A DNA stretch of 51,114 bases from an uncultured Spirochaetota bacterium (GTDB taxonomy: Bacteria > Spirochaetota > Spirochaetia > Treponematales > UBA12059), in assembly GCA_937873275.1 (NCBI GenBank), contig CALMRC010000039.1, positions 1 through 51,114 on the forward strand, given 5' to 3'. The first letter of the stretch is position 1. Every line of letters starts with the position of its first letter. The notes beneath the pieces were generated by a model. That model ran no database searches and was not told where the DNA came from. It saw only the letters and a list, made by a program, of their open reading frames with translations. A program made the position numbers and the translations under genes. Positions 14,955 to 24,148 of this stretch are shown piece by piece.

Positions 14955-16005
14955 TCCCCGGTTCCGGAGGGTCGTCCGTCTGGCGGACGGATTCGTTTCG
15001 GCCGCGGACCCGCACATGCGATGGATGTGGGGAGAGGCCCTCCTGGGGTTCGCCCTGCTCGAATTGGACGACGTCCTGGGAGAAGATCGGTATCTGCCCT
15101 TTCTGGAAGCCTACTGTGACCACTGGGCTTCCCGGGATCCCCGGGTCGACCAGTCCGACACGGCCGCCCCGGGCCTGGTGACCTACGGAGTCCAGAAGAA
15201 GCTCCCCGGCCGGGGCTACGAACGGCTCACGGAGAAGGTCCTGGACTACATCCGGAACGTCCCCCGGGTCTTGGACGATTCACCCAATCACCTGGGATCC
15301 TCCCCGGAAGGCAAGTTCTACCCGAAATCGATCTGGGTGGATTCCCTCATGATGCTGTCCGTGTTCCCCGCGGCCTACGGCGCAGAGACTCATGACCGGG
15401 AGCTCCTGGACTTCGCGGCCCGGCAGCCCCGGCTCTACGCCGCCCGCCTCCAGGACCCCGAAGACGGCCTGTGGCGCCACAGCTGGTGGGTGAGGGCGGG
15501 CCGTCCCCATCCCGCCGGTCGGATCTACTGGGCCCGGGGTAACGGCTGGGTCGTCGCGTCCCTTCCGCGCATCCTGGACCGCCTGCCGGCGGACCACCCC
15601 GAGCGGTCCGGGATCCTGGAGATCCTGGAACGGACGAGCCGGGCCCTCCTACCCCTCCAGCGTCCGGACGGGTGGTGGGAAACCGTGCTCCTTCCGCCCG
15701 GCCGCAGCTACCGCGAGTCCAGCGCCACGGCCCTGGTCGCCGCGGGCTGGCTCCACTCGGCCGCCGCCGGCTACCTTCCCGAAACCTACCGGGCTCCCGC
15801 GGAAAAGGCCTTCCGTTCCGTGGTCGACGCCCTGGTGGAGGGGCCCGGGGGACGCCTCTCCATGCCGGAGATCTCGGCCCCCACGATCCCCCTCCCGATC
15901 TTCCCCCGTCCGGGGTACACCCTCGTACCCCGGGGAGCGGATCGGACCTACGGGATCGCGGCGCTGGTCCTGGCGGCGGTTGCGGGGAAGATGCGGAAGA
16001 ATTGA
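14947..16005 (+). CDS. Glycoside hydrolase family 88/105-like protein
   Basis: Protein of 352 residues, the usual GH105 length, with an (alpha/alpha)-barrel pattern. Motifs include WVDSLMMLSVF near residue 130 and YWARGNGWVVASLPRIL near 195, both typical of unsaturated rhamnogalacturonyl or glucuronyl hydrolases. GYTLVPRGADRTYGIAALVLA closes the protein. There is no signal peptide, so it should act in the cytoplasm on imported unsaturated oligosaccharides. The start is GTG inside the end of the preceding ArsC-like gene. No polysaccharide lyase or sugar transporter is nearby. Confidence 0.85.
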   Translation: MDDPRFRRVVRLADGFVSAADPHMRWMWGEALLGFALLELDDVLGEDRYLPFLEAYCDHWASRDPRVDQSDTAAPGLVTYGVQKKLPGRGYERLTEKVLDYIRNVPRVLDDSPNHLGSSPEGKFYPKSIWVDSLMMLSVFPAAYGAETHDRELLDFAARQPRLYAARLQDPEDGLWRHSWWVRAGRPHPAGRIYWARGNGWVVASLPRILDRLPADHPERSGILEILERTSRALLPLQRPDGWWETVLLPPGRSYRESSATALVAAGWLHSAAAGYLPETYRAPAEKAFRSVVDALVEGPGGRLSMPEISAPTIPLPIFPRPGYTLVPRGADRTYGIAALVLAAVAGKMRKN

Positions 16006-16072
16006 CGGTCCCGCCGCCGTGGTCCGGGCGGCACGGCGACCGGGGCGGGCCGGACGGCCGGTACTCCCCGCG

Positions 16073-16561
16073 CTACCACCCGTTCCGGTGGACCCGGGAC
16101 TCGTCGTAGCGGTCCAGCGGATTCGGTCTCTGGGCAGGTTTCCCCACAGGGAGGACGGAGAAGGGACGGATCCTCTCGGGAAGGCCGAGATAGTCGCGGA
16201 CGAAGGCGGCGGACTCGGGGAGGACCGCGCTCCAGACGGCCCCCAGGCCCAGGGAATGGGCGGCCAGGAGGATGTTCTGGCTGGCCGCCGCGGCATCGGA
16301 ATCCCCCGCCCGGGTCAGGCGCTCCAGGTTTTCGTCCACGCAAACGACCAGGGCGAGGGGCGCGCCTTTCGGCGTGTTCGCCAGGCCCCGGAGGAGGCCT
16401 TCGAGCCGTTCCCCTTCCAGGACGACGAAGTGCCAGGGTCGCTGGTTCATGGCGCTGGGGGCGTGGAAGCCGGCCTTAAGGAGAGTTTCGACGGAATCGG
16501 GGGGTACGGGGTTCGGAAGGAACGAACGGACGCTCCGGCGGGAGAGGATGGTTTCGATCAT
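16073..16561 (-). CDS. Nitroreductase-family flavoprotein
   Basis: FMN-dependent nitroreductase-like protein of 162 residues. SRRSVRSFLPNPVPPDSVETLLKAGFHAPSAMNQRPWHFVVL carries the phosphate-binding Arg-Arg-Ser and the APSAMN(Q)RPW loop, and SQNILLAAHSLGLGAVW is the second family motif. Such enzymes reduce nitro compounds, quinones or flavins. The ATG has AGGAGG upstream. It is convergent with the GH105 gene and looks monocistronic. Confidence 0.9.
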   Translation of the reverse strand: MIETILSRRSVRSFLPNPVPPDSVETLLKAGFHAPSAMNQRPWHFVVLEGERLEGLLRGLANTPKGAPLALVVCVDENLERLTRAGDSDAAAASQNILLAAHSLGLGAVWSAVLPESAAFVRDYLGLPERIRPFSVLPVGKPAQRPNPLDRYDESRVHRNGW

Positions 16562-16672
16562 GGCGCCTCCTGTCAGCGAAAAGATACTGTGCCGGTCCGC
16601 CGAAGGCGAGCTCCGGCAAGCAAGGTGTTTGCGACGGGATTTATATGGTCGCCCGGCTCCGGCCGTCCGCCT

Positions 16673-16963
16673 TCAAGGTACCTTCCTGAACGCCCTCTCG
16701 TGGCGGAAGAGGAAGAGGACCTCCAGGAATTCCCGGTCCTTCATCGGGTCGGACGCGAAGCGGGTCAGGCGCCCGGGGGGCGGGGCGTCCGGGGGGCCGA
16801 GATCCGGGACGGCCTCCCCGCCGATCCAGGCCAGGGCCGCCGAGAGTTCGTCCCCCAGGTCGAGGTAGGACGCCACCGCGAGGCTCCAGACCGTACGCGC
16901 GGCCCGGACCAGGGCGGGGATCGCTCCCCCCGGAATCGTTCCGTCGCCCCGCCGGAGCCTCAC
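16673..16963 (-). CDS. Small protein translationally coupled to DinB, unknown function
   Basis: A 96-residue frame that the ORF track hides inside a longer shadow ORF (16673-17419). Its GTG at 16963 overlaps the DinB stop as GTGA, a junction used repeatedly in this window. The protein is helical and acidic (RAARTVWSLAVASYLDLGDELSAALAWIGGE, then DREFLEVLFLFRHERAF). No known domain was recognised. It is the last gene of the 920-residue protein/DinB operon. Confidence 0.6.
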   Translation of the reverse strand: MRLRRGDGTIPGGAIPALVRAARTVWSLAVASYLDLGDELSAALAWIGGEAVPDLGPPDAPPPGRLTRFASDPMKDREFLEVLFLFRHERAFRKVP

Positions 16964-17457
16964 CAGTCCTTGACCGGGACGCCCAGGAGCATCCTCAGGT
17001 CCACCAGCTGGCCGATGTGGTAGGAATTGTGGTCGATGACGAGCCCGGCCATCTGAAGGAGGGTCTCGTCGATCCCGGGCCGAACCGGGGCGTACAGGTC
17101 CCGTCCGGGGTCCCGGACCATACGGACGATCGCGGCCAGGTCCCGGTTGAACTTGCGCACCGTCCGGTCCCAGTCGGCGGCCTCCGCGGGGCCGGCCTCC
17201 TTGGGCCAGAGGCCCGAGGGGTAGGGCGGGCTCACGTGACCCTCGTTCAGGGCGTAGAGGAGGATGTCCTCCTGGCAGACCGCCAGGTGCCACAGAAGCC
17301 CCCAGGCCGTGTGCCCGAGTCCCTTCACCTTCTTGCCCGCGAGCTCCACGGGGAAATCCCGGACGGCCCGCTTGAAGGGGATGTGGGCGGCCGCGCCCGT
17401 CAGGTGCAGGACCAGCCACTCCCGGTTCGGATCCGCGGTTCCGCGTTTTTCCGCCAT
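16960..17457 (-). CDS. DinB-superfamily protein
   Basis: Four-helix-bundle protein of 165 residues. The metal-binding His set appears in HTAWGLLWHLAVCQEDIL and in VIDHNSYHIGQLVDLR. DinB-like proteins bind a divalent metal and include thiol-dependent transferases, though most members are uncharacterised. The ATG at 17457 has AAGGAGG upstream. It lies 12 bases after the 920-residue protein gene and overlaps the following small gene by four bases. Confidence 0.85.
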   Translation of the reverse strand: MAEKRGTADPNREWLVLHLTGAAAHIPFKRAVRDFPVELAGKKVKGLGHTAWGLLWHLAVCQEDILLYALNEGHVSPPYPSGLWPKEAGPAEAADWDRTVRKFNRDLAAIVRMVRDPGRDLYAPVRPGIDETLLQMAGLVIDHNSYHIGQLVDLRMLLGVPVKDW

Positions 17458-17469
17458 CGTTCCGCCTCC

Positions 17470-20232
17470 TTACTCCAAGGGTCGGGCCGCCCGGACGGCG
17501 GCCGGGATGTCGGTTTCACGGACCGGCTCCGTCTTCCGGAAGAGCCGCGCGTGGGAGGTGACCCAGTCCCGGAAGGCCGGCAGGGTGGACGAAACCAGGC
17601 TCACCAGGTCCGCCGACATTTCAGGCTGGTAATTGGACAGGATGAAGCCGGCCAGTTCGTCGTCCGAATCCTCTTCCATGACCACGGCCCGGAACTCGTC
17701 GAAGGTATAGTCGGACCGTTCCGCCTCGTCCCCGGAATCGCCTCCCGAAGTCCGTTCGGATACGAGGAGCGCCTTTAGGGAGGTCTCCGTTCGGGGTTCC
17801 TGCCGGTACAGGAACAGAAGGTCGAGCAGGGCCGTGAAGCGCTCCTCCCGGTCGCCCTCGATCAACCGGGGCAGGATCTCCCGGATGTCCCGTTGGCGGA
17901 GCCCGAGGGTCTTCACGTACTTGCTTCCGCCCTCGATGAATCCCGCCACGACGTCCGACCAGATCTTCGAATGCACGATGCTCGGTATGCCCAGCGACGC
18001 TCCGAGGGGGGCGAAGGCCGTCGCCAGAGGCCAGGCCAGCACGCTTCGGAAGAAGTTCGCCCGGACCACCTTCCGGTCGAAACCCCGCAGGGTGTTGTGG
18101 GTCGCCAGGTACAGGCCGTTCGCGAAGGCTATGAAGAAGAACTTCGCCGCGTCGAACAGGAGGCCTTCCGCCTCGAAGGGCCAGAGGGCGTCGAACCTCG
18201 ACTTGACGAAGGCCATGATGGGCACGGAAAACCCGGTCCAGAACAGCGACCGGGCCACGTTGTCGAAATTGACGCCCTTGAGGCTCCACGCGCTCATCCG
18301 GGCTCCCCGGCTCGCCACGAGATCGGCGATCGAGTTCCGGAATCCCGTGATGAAGAGCCACAAGCCGGCGTAGAAGGTGCCCACGAAGCGCTGGGCCACC
18401 AGGAAGCCGATCGTCGTGTACAGCAGGTTGACGAGCCACGGATTGAGGTAGCGCCAGGCGCGGGCGGGGGGGATGAGGCAAGCCTCGGCGTCGGTCTCGT
18501 CCCCGATCAGGTTGATCCGGCCGCCGGTCATCTTCCCGAGGCTCAGGATCCTCGGAGCCCCGGCCGCCTCCGACTCGGACACGGGGAGCCCGCGGGCCTC
18601 GATCATCGCGGAGATCAGGGGCGGCAGCGCGATGTGCCTCTTGACGTACGTCCTCCTGCGGGCTCCCGTGATCCGGTCCTCGCGAATGAATCCCATGCCG
18701 GGCACCGTCGGAGTCCGGCCGGTGGAATCGCTGCCGCAGACCGGAACGAACGGGGTCTTCCCGGCCGCCGCGCTCCGGACGTTGAGTTCGTTGACCAGCC
18801 GGGCCAGCCTCAGGTTCTCCTCCGGGTCGCGGTTCAGGGAATCCTGCATGTTGAAGATCTCGACCTCGTCGATGACCCCGCGGCTCGCCTCCAGAAGCCT
18901 CCGGGCCGCATCGTATCCGTGCTCCAGGGGATGCAGGACCCGGAGTTTGCATCCGGCCCCGGACAGGATGGAGTGCATTTCCCGGAGGTCCGTGAATATC
19001 GTCTGGTAGTCGCCGATCTCGGGATTGGTGAAATATTGCTTCCGAAGACTCTCCGGGTTGAGCTTCCGGTATTCTTCCCGGATCCGGGCATACCGGTCGT
19101 CCACGATCCTGAATTCCCAGTCCGAGAGGAGCTTCCTGCGCAAGGCCGTGCGGGCCTTCTCCCGATGGAGCTTCGTGAACATGACGCGGTTGAAGAGGAT
19201 GGGCTTGTAGCGGGTATACAGGTATTCGCCCAGGTGCATGCGGTTCAGGCTCGATTTCGGGATCGCCTCGGTCAGGTCGCCGAATTTCAGTTTGGGCAGG
19301 ACGTACAGATCATCTTCCGGCCAGCCGGTGTTGAGTTCCTCGAGCCCGGACGCGTTGAAGTGCCGAACAAGGGCCCGAACCGCCTCGACCCGGTTTTCTT
19401 GGTTCTTCCGCAGTCCGTCCAGGATGTCCCGGAAATCTCGGGATCGCTGCTTGAACCATCGGGCCGCGTCCTTGCCGTTCTTGAAGCGGGGCAAGGTCGC
19501 CAGGAAATGGAAGCGGCGGTCTTGGGTCAGGATGCTGAACTCCAGGGCCGGGTTGACCCGGATCCCCAGGATCCTGCCCGCGTCCAGGGCTTCCTTCATC
19601 AGGTCGATGGAGTCGATCGACCCGTAGGCGATGGTCAACTCGGAGATCCCCTTGATGAAGGCGTCGATCAACAGTTGGGTCGGGTTCTTGCGGCCCGAGG
19701 TCGCCGTGTCGTGGACATGGTCATCCCGACCCGCGTCCAGGTTCTTGAGGCGCGAGTCGGTCTCCGGGATCTCTACGACGTTGAGCTCGTCGAGGAGCTT
19801 GCGGATAACCGACTGCTGCCCGTGGCTGGATACCGAAAAGTCCTGCAGGAGCTCGAGCTGGCGCCGCCGGTCGCCCTTGTGCTTGATGGCCTCTTTTATG
19901 AGCCCCAGCTGTACCCGGGCCGTGTTGAGCGGAAGGTCGAGGGTCTTGGCGTGGAAGGATACCTCGACCAGCATGCGGAGCGCCCGGAGCCTCGCCCGGG
20001 AATGCTTGGACTCCAGGTCGCTCACGACCATGATGTAGGCTTCGGCGATCGATATCCGGCGCTTCTTGAACCAACGCGAAATCCCCAGGGGGTGGGACCG
20101 GGGACCTTGGGCGATCGCGGCGGGCGCGTCGATCCGGGCGTTCAGCTCTCGCCGGAGCTTGTACAGTTCCGAGGAGAAACTCAGGGCGTTGACAAGTCGC
20201 GTGTAGAGTCTTGCAAGGCCCGCATCCTTCAT
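17470..20232 (-). CDS. Large membrane protein with a PHP-like domain, unknown function
   Basis: About 920 residues from the ATG at 20232; the track start at 20307 and the ATG at 20250 are alternatives. The soluble N-terminal half shows features like a PHP metallo-phosphoesterase: DDHVHDTATSGR (about 170-181), IAYGSIDSIDLMKEALDAGRILGIRVNPALEFS (about 201-233), RVLHPLEHGYDAARRLLEASRGVIDEVEIFN, and VPVCGSDSTGR followed by VPGMGFI. From about residue 580 several hydrophobic segments follow (WLVNLLYTTIGFLVAQRFVGTFY, FFFIAFANGLYLATHN), then an acidic C-terminus. A membrane-tethered phosphoesterase is a reasonable inference, not an established assignment. It is followed by dinB in the same operon. 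Confidence 0.65.
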   Translation of the reverse strand: MKDAGLARLYTRLVNALSFSSELYKLRRELNARIDAPAAIAQGPRSHPLGISRWFKKRRISIAEAYIMVVSDLESKHSRARLRALRMLVEVSFHAKTLDLPLNTARVQLGLIKEAIKHKGDRRRQLELLQDFSVSSHGQQSVIRKLLDELNVVEIPETDSRLKNLDAGRDDHVHDTATSGRKNPTQLLIDAFIKGISELTIAYGSIDSIDLMKEALDAGRILGIRVNPALEFSILTQDRRFHFLATLPRFKNGKDAARWFKQRSRDFRDILDGLRKNQENRVEAVRALVRHFNASGLEELNTGWPEDDLYVLPKLKFGDLTEAIPKSSLNRMHLGEYLYTRYKPILFNRVMFTKLHREKARTALRRKLLSDWEFRIVDDRYARIREEYRKLNPESLRKQYFTNPEIGDYQTIFTDLREMHSILSGAGCKLRVLHPLEHGYDAARRLLEASRGVIDEVEIFNMQDSLNRDPEENLRLARLVNELNVRSAAAGKTPFVPVCGSDSTGRTPTVPGMGFIREDRITGARRRTYVKRHIALPPLISAMIEARGLPVSESEAAGAPRILSLGKMTGGRINLIGDETDAEACLIPPARAWRYLNPWLVNLLYTTIGFLVAQRFVGTFYAGLWLFITGFRNSIADLVASRGARMSAWSLKGVNFDNVARSLFWTGFSVPIMAFVKSRFDALWPFEAEGLLFDAAKFFFIAFANGLYLATHNTLRGFDRKVVRANFFRSVLAWPLATAFAPLGASLGIPSIVHSKIWSDVVAGFIEGGSKYVKTLGLRQRDIREILPRLIEGDREERFTALLDLLFLYRQEPRTETSLKALLVSERTSGGDSGDEAERSDYTFDEFRAVVMEEDSDDELAGFILSNYQPEMSADLVSLVSSTLPAFRDWVTSHARLFRKTEPVRETDIPAAVRAARPLE

Positions 20233-20341
20233 GACCCCGTAGTCTATCATACGTTCAGCGCTATGGATAACGGGTCGGTCGACGGATCGAACGGCCGCCG
20301 CCGGCACGTCCGGCCGAATCGTGACTCTTCGGCTTGCCGGT

Positions 20342-21679
20342 CTACCTCGCCCGCACGAAGGTCATCATCCCCCCGTCCTCGTGGTCGATGATGTGGCAAT
20401 GGAACATCCAGTCACCGGGGTTTTCCATGACGAAGGAAATATCGACGTATCCGCCGAGGGGAACCGGTATCGTATCCTTCCAGATCGGCTGGTCCGGCGC
20501 GATCCCGTTGACGGACAGCACCCGGAACTTGGTGCCGTGGACGTGGATGGGGTGGTCCATGCGATGGCCCATCATCATGGACATGTGGTCCCGGTTGTAG
20601 ATCCGCAGGGTCCGGGGTACCCCGACCCTGACCTCGATGGGCCGGGTCCGGGGAAAGGCCCGGCCGTCGATCGTCCATTGCATCCCCCCGGGGCCCATCA
20701 TTCCGCCCATCCCGGAGGACAGGACGAGCTCCTGGTCCGGACGCGCGGGTACGGACGCGGGGGCCTCCGGTGCGGGGGGACGGAAGGGGGAGACGGAGGC
20801 CGGCACGGATCCCGGGCCGTACAGGATCGGAATGACCAGGCCGAGTTCCCGGCGGGAGGACGCGATCTCGTACCGTTCCCCCTCGTGCCGGGACGCGAAG
20901 AGCTCCGCGTCCACCCGTTCGCCCGGGGCCAGGTCGATGCGGTCCGTCTCGTAGGGACGTTGGAGGGGATGGCCGTCCAGGTGGGTCACCCGGAGCCGGT
21001 GCCCGGATACCGTGAGCTCGTGGAAGGCCGCGGTCGAAGCGTTGATGAACCGTAGCTTGTGGATCTGTCCGGCCCGGACCCGCAGGGGCGCCACGGCGTC
21101 CCCGGTCTTTCCGTTCACGGTCTCCACGTTTCCGTACCGCTCCATCTCCTGCCGGGAGGTCCCCTCGAGCCGATCGCCCCGGGAATCGAGGAGCCAGTCG
21201 TCCAGCACGAAGGTGTGGTCCCCGTCGTACAAGGCGTCCTCCGGGGCCAGTACGATGAACGGGGCGGCCAGGCCGCGGTCCAGCTGGGGAAGGACCGGCA
21301 TCCGGTGCGGGTGGTACCAGTAGGTCCCGCTCTCCCCGGCCGTGAAGTCGTACCGGAACACGGCCCCGGGCTCGATCGTGAGGGAGGGGCCGTCCTGGTC
21401 GTTCGGCAGGACAAGGCCGTGCCAGTGGATGTTCGTCGCGACCGGAAGGCGGTTGGTCACCGTCACCCGGACCCGCTCTCCGGGGCGGACCACGATGGGC
21501 CGGCCCGGCACCGTGCCGCCGTAGGACCAGGCCCGGGTCGTCAGCCCCGGCCGCAGTTCCCACTCGGTCTGCCCGATCTCGATCTCAACATCCCCGGCCG
21601 CCGCCGGGGCGGCAAAAGCTACCGCCAGGACGGCCGCGAGGGCCGCGGACCGGCTCGGCCGGCGGTGGATCATTCTCAT
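20342..21679 (-). CDS. Multicopper oxidase (CueO/McoP-like)
   Basis: Exported three-domain multicopper oxidase of 445 residues. It has a Sec signal peptide (cleavage near AAAGD) and all copper motifs: NIHWHGL, GTYWYHPH, HPIHVHG and HCHIIDHEDGGMM, the last with the T1 Cys, His and axial Met. Met-rich stretches (SSGMGGMMGPGGMQ, MSMMMGHRMD) resemble Cu(I)-oxidising members. It probably detoxifies cuprous ions or oxidises another metal in the periplasm. The ATG at 21679 has GGAGGGGAG upstream; the track start at 22009 is too early. Confidence 0.92.
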   Translation of the reverse strand: MRMIHRRPSRSAALAAVLAVAFAAPAAAGDVEIEIGQTEWELRPGLTTRAWSYGGTVPGRPIVVRPGERVRVTVTNRLPVATNIHWHGLVLPNDQDGPSLTIEPGAVFRYDFTAGESGTYWYHPHRMPVLPQLDRGLAAPFIVLAPEDALYDGDHTFVLDDWLLDSRGDRLEGTSRQEMERYGNVETVNGKTGDAVAPLRVRAGQIHKLRFINASTAAFHELTVSGHRLRVTHLDGHPLQRPYETDRIDLAPGERVDAELFASRHEGERYEIASSRRELGLVIPILYGPGSVPASVSPFRPPAPEAPASVPARPDQELVLSSGMGGMMGPGGMQWTIDGRAFPRTRPIEVRVGVPRTLRIYNRDHMSMMMGHRMDHPIHVHGTKFRVLSVNGIAPDQPIWKDTIPVPLGGYVDISFVMENPGDWMFHCHIIDHEDGGMMTFVRAR

Positions 21680-21710
21680 GGCGTCTCCCCTCCCGGAAGG
21701 ATGTACCGGG

Positions 21711-21735
21711 TTTAATATTATAAAAATAATCATAA
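21711..21735 (-). promoter_or_regulatory. AT-rich promoter/operator region of the multicopper oxidase
   Basis: The minus strand reads TTTTTATAATATTAAA, giving TATAAT as a strong -10 without an obvious -35. ATTAT-N4-ATAAT (21717-21730) is a perfect small palindrome over the -10 and a candidate repressor site. The regulator is unknown. Confidence 0.45.
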
Positions 21736-21824
21736 AAAGTCCCGTCGTCGACGAGCTTCGGTAGGACTGCCCGCGCCGGGGCCGATTCGGGGCCGCCTTG
21801 AACCCCGCCTCGCCGCTCGCTACC

Positions 21825-23054
21825 ATGGGCCGCGGTATGCGAAGCACTCGACGCGAGGGACGGAAGGACGGGAGCGGGGGCCGGTACCGGCTTCTCGGGC
21901 TCCTGCACGTGATGAACGACGGATGGCTCGCGAGCCTTCCCCTTCTCCTGCCCTTCCTGCGGGGCGAACTCGGATTGGATTTCGCGCGGATCGGCATCCT
22001 GACGAGCATTTTGGGCGTCGCCGGAATCTTTCTGGCCCTGCCCGCCGCCGGCCTGGCCCGGCGCTTCGGAGGCTTCCGCGTCCTGGCGGCCGCGGCGGCT
22101 CTCTACGCGGTTTCCTTCCTGGTCGTGGCTTCCGCCCGCTCCTACGCGGCCCTCGCCCTGGCCTTCGGATTCGCCAGCCTGGGGTTCGGGGCCTTCCATC
22201 CAATCGCGTTTTCCCTGGTCGCCTCGGCGGGTCCCCCCTCGGGGCTGGGAAGGAGGATGGGGGGATTCACCGCCGTCGGGGACATCGGCCGGATCGGCGT
22301 GGCGGCCCTCGTCACCGCCCTTATGGCTTGGCTGCCGTGGCGAGGGGTCGCGTCCGTGTACGCCGCGGCTCCGATCCTTCTCCTGGCCGTCCTCGCGGCG
22401 GGAGGGCTTCCGGGCCGCGCCGGCCCGTCCGAAGGGGAGTCCCTCCGGGTCGACCGGCGCCGGCGATTCCGGGTTCCCCTCGACCGGAACCTGCTTCCCA
22501 TCCTCGCGAGCAGCTTCGTGGATACCCTGGCGAGTTCCTCGCTCTTCGTGTTCCTTCCCTTCCTCTTCACCCTCCGGGGCGCCTCTCCCGGGCTACTCGG
22601 CTCCCTCTCGGGCGCCTTCTTCCTGGGGAACATGCTCGGAAAGGTCGCCCTCGGAGGCGTCGTCGACCGCTTCGGAGGCCGGCGGGTCTTCTTCGCCTCG
22701 GAGTTCGTCATGGCGGCACTCCTGGTCGCCCTGAGCCGCACGGGGAGCCTGCTCCTCATGGTGCCCCTCGCGATTCTCCTCGGAGGGGTGACGAAGGGGA
22801 CGGTCCCCGTGCTGAACACCCTTCTCGCCGAGGCGGCGGGGAAAGGCGGAGCCCTCGAGGACGCCTTCGCCCTCGGCTCGACCCTGGGCGGCGTGGCCGG
22901 GGTCCTCTCGCCGATCCTGTTCGGACTCGTCTCCCAGAAGTACGGGGTGGACAAGGTCTTCTGGGCCAGCGCCGCCTTCGCCCTCCTCGCCGTCCTGCCT
23001 CTGGCGGCCGCCCCCGTCAGGGCAGGATCATCCCCCGGGATACAAGGAGAGTAA
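21825..23054 (+). CDS. MFS transporter (FSR-like drug exporter group)
   Basis: Major facilitator protein of about 409 residues with twelve hydrophobic segments. It begins LLGLLHVMNDGWLASLPLLLPFLRGELG, a pattern seen in fosmidomycin-resistance-like exporters. The loop 2-3 region (PAAGLARRFGGFRVL) and loop 8-9 region (GGVVDRFGGRRVFF) carry the MFS charge motif. No ribosome site marks the start. ATG 21825 or 21837 is preferred to the track's TTG at 21798. Its 3' end overlaps the convergent CPBP gene by 38 bases. Confidence 0.85.
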   Translation: MGRGMRSTRREGRKDGSGGRYRLLGLLHVMNDGWLASLPLLLPFLRGELGLDFARIGILTSILGVAGIFLALPAAGLARRFGGFRVLAAAAALYAVSFLVVASARSYAALALAFGFASLGFGAFHPIAFSLVASAGPPSGLGRRMGGFTAVGDIGRIGVAALVTALMAWLPWRGVASVYAAAPILLLAVLAAGGLPGRAGPSEGESLRVDRRRRFRVPLDRNLLPILASSFVDTLASSSLFVFLPFLFTLRGASPGLLGSLSGAFFLGNMLGKVALGGVVDRFGGRRVFFASEFVMAALLVALSRTGSLLLMVPLAILLGGVTKGTVPVLNTLLAEAAGKGGALEDAFALGSTLGGVAGVLSPILFGLVSQKYGVDKVFWASAAFALLAVLPLAAAPVRAGSSPGIQGE

Positions 23055-23814
23055 GGACCGGCAGGGACGCGTCCAGGAGCAGGTGAAGGACCATCAGGTA
23101 GGGAAGGATCGAGGGCCGCCGGTCGACGACCACCCCCGTCCAGAGGGCGAAGGGCAGGAACTTCACCGCCAGCCAGAGGGCGTAGCGCCCATCCGGCTGG
23201 AAGGACAGGAACATGTGCTGGAGGGACAGCACGGAGCCCACGACGCCGATCGTCACCCATCGGTTCATCCCCGCCGCCCTCAGCCGGGGGGCGACGTAGC
23301 CCCAGTACGTCGGGAGCTCCGCCAGGGCCTGGGTGACCGGCAACAGCAGGAAGAGAGGATAGATCGCCGGGACGGGGAGGGGCTGGAGGAGCATCCGGTT
23401 CGGGGTTCCGGCGTCTCCCCAGAGCGCCTTGGCCAGCAGGGTCACCGGCGCCTGGACCAGCGCCGCGGACACGGCGGTCGCCAGAAGGAACCATAGCACG
23501 TCGCCCTTCCAGGTGGAGGGGTCGAAGAAGTACAGGTCCCTCAGGCGGATGCCCTCCCTCCGGCCGTACCGGACCAGGAGGACGATGCAGGCGATATTCG
23601 CGATCGTCAGGTACCAGAGCCACCAGGCGGAGGCGGAGCGAACGGGAGATTCGTCCCCGGCGAGCCGGTAGGCCAGGGCGGACAGGAGAAGCAGGGAAAA
23701 GAAAAGCAGGGAGCGCAGGCCCAGCATGCCCCAGACCCGCCGGGCGGGGATGCGACCCTCCGCCGCCCTCTCGGCCAGGGATTCCGGCATATTCGGGGAA
23801 GGATGATGGCTCAT
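23017..23814 (-). CDS. CPBP-type intramembrane protein
   Basis: Membrane protein of 265 residues with about seven hydrophobic segments. The CPBP/Abi-like pattern is visible as AELPTYWGYVAPRLRAAG, SLQHMFLSF and HLLLDASLPVL. The usual first motif Glu-Glu-x-x-x-Arg reads ELPTYWGY, so protease activity is uncertain. The ATG at 23814 follows GGGAGG; the track start at 24051 lies in the hairpin-rich intergenic region. Its stop lies 38 bases inside the end of the convergent MFS gene. Confidence 0.7.
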   Translation of the reverse strand: MSHHPSPNMPESLAERAAEGRIPARRVWGMLGLRSLLFFSLLLLSALAYRLAGDESPVRSASAWWLWYLTIANIACIVLLVRYGRREGIRLRDLYFFDPSTWKGDVLWFLLATAVSAALVQAPVTLLAKALWGDAGTPNRMLLQPLPVPAIYPLFLLLPVTQALAELPTYWGYVAPRLRAAGMNRWVTIGVVGSVLSLQHMFLSFQPDGRYALWLAVKFLPFALWTGVVVDRRPSILPYLMVLHLLLDASLPVLTLLVSRGMILP

Positions 23815-23969
23815 GGAACCTCCCGGGGATCCGATCGGATCCGTGCTCGCCCGCGCCGTCGAGCCGGCCGAGGGCTTCCTGGAAGCAGACCCCGGGTTGT
23901 CCCGGGGTGTCAAGCGCCGGCCGTTGAGCCGAGGGGAATTTTTGAGAATCGGGGAATCGCCCTGCGCTT

Positions 23970-24146
23970 GCCGGCATCGTGCCGGCTCGCTCCGGGCCGG
24001 GGTTCTTGCTCTCGGCGTCATCCCTGACGCCTCACGCCGAGCGATCCTCAAATGATCGAATCGCTCGGCGCCCCAAGAACCCTTCGAATGCGCCTCTTCG
24101 CGTCGCTTTCGGCAGTGAAGCGATTGTCATGTGCGCTATCGCGCAC
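23970..24146. repeat. Hairpin-rich intergenic block
   Basis: A 393-base gap without a credible gene contains closely packed inverted repeats. They are GCCGGCA-TCG-TGCCGGC (23970-23986), GGCGTCA-TCCC-TGACGCC (24014-24031), and CGCCGAGCGAT (24035-24045) with ATCGCTCGGCG (24060-24070). GGGTTCTTG (24000-24008) pairs with CAAGAACCC (24074-24082), and GTGCGC-TATC-GCGCAC lies at 24131-24146. CTCGGCG (24011-24017) can also pair with CGCCGAG (24035-24041), so alternative folds exist. It could be a structured RNA, a REP-like element or stacked terminators. Confidence 0.65.
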
Positions 24147-24148
24147 GG

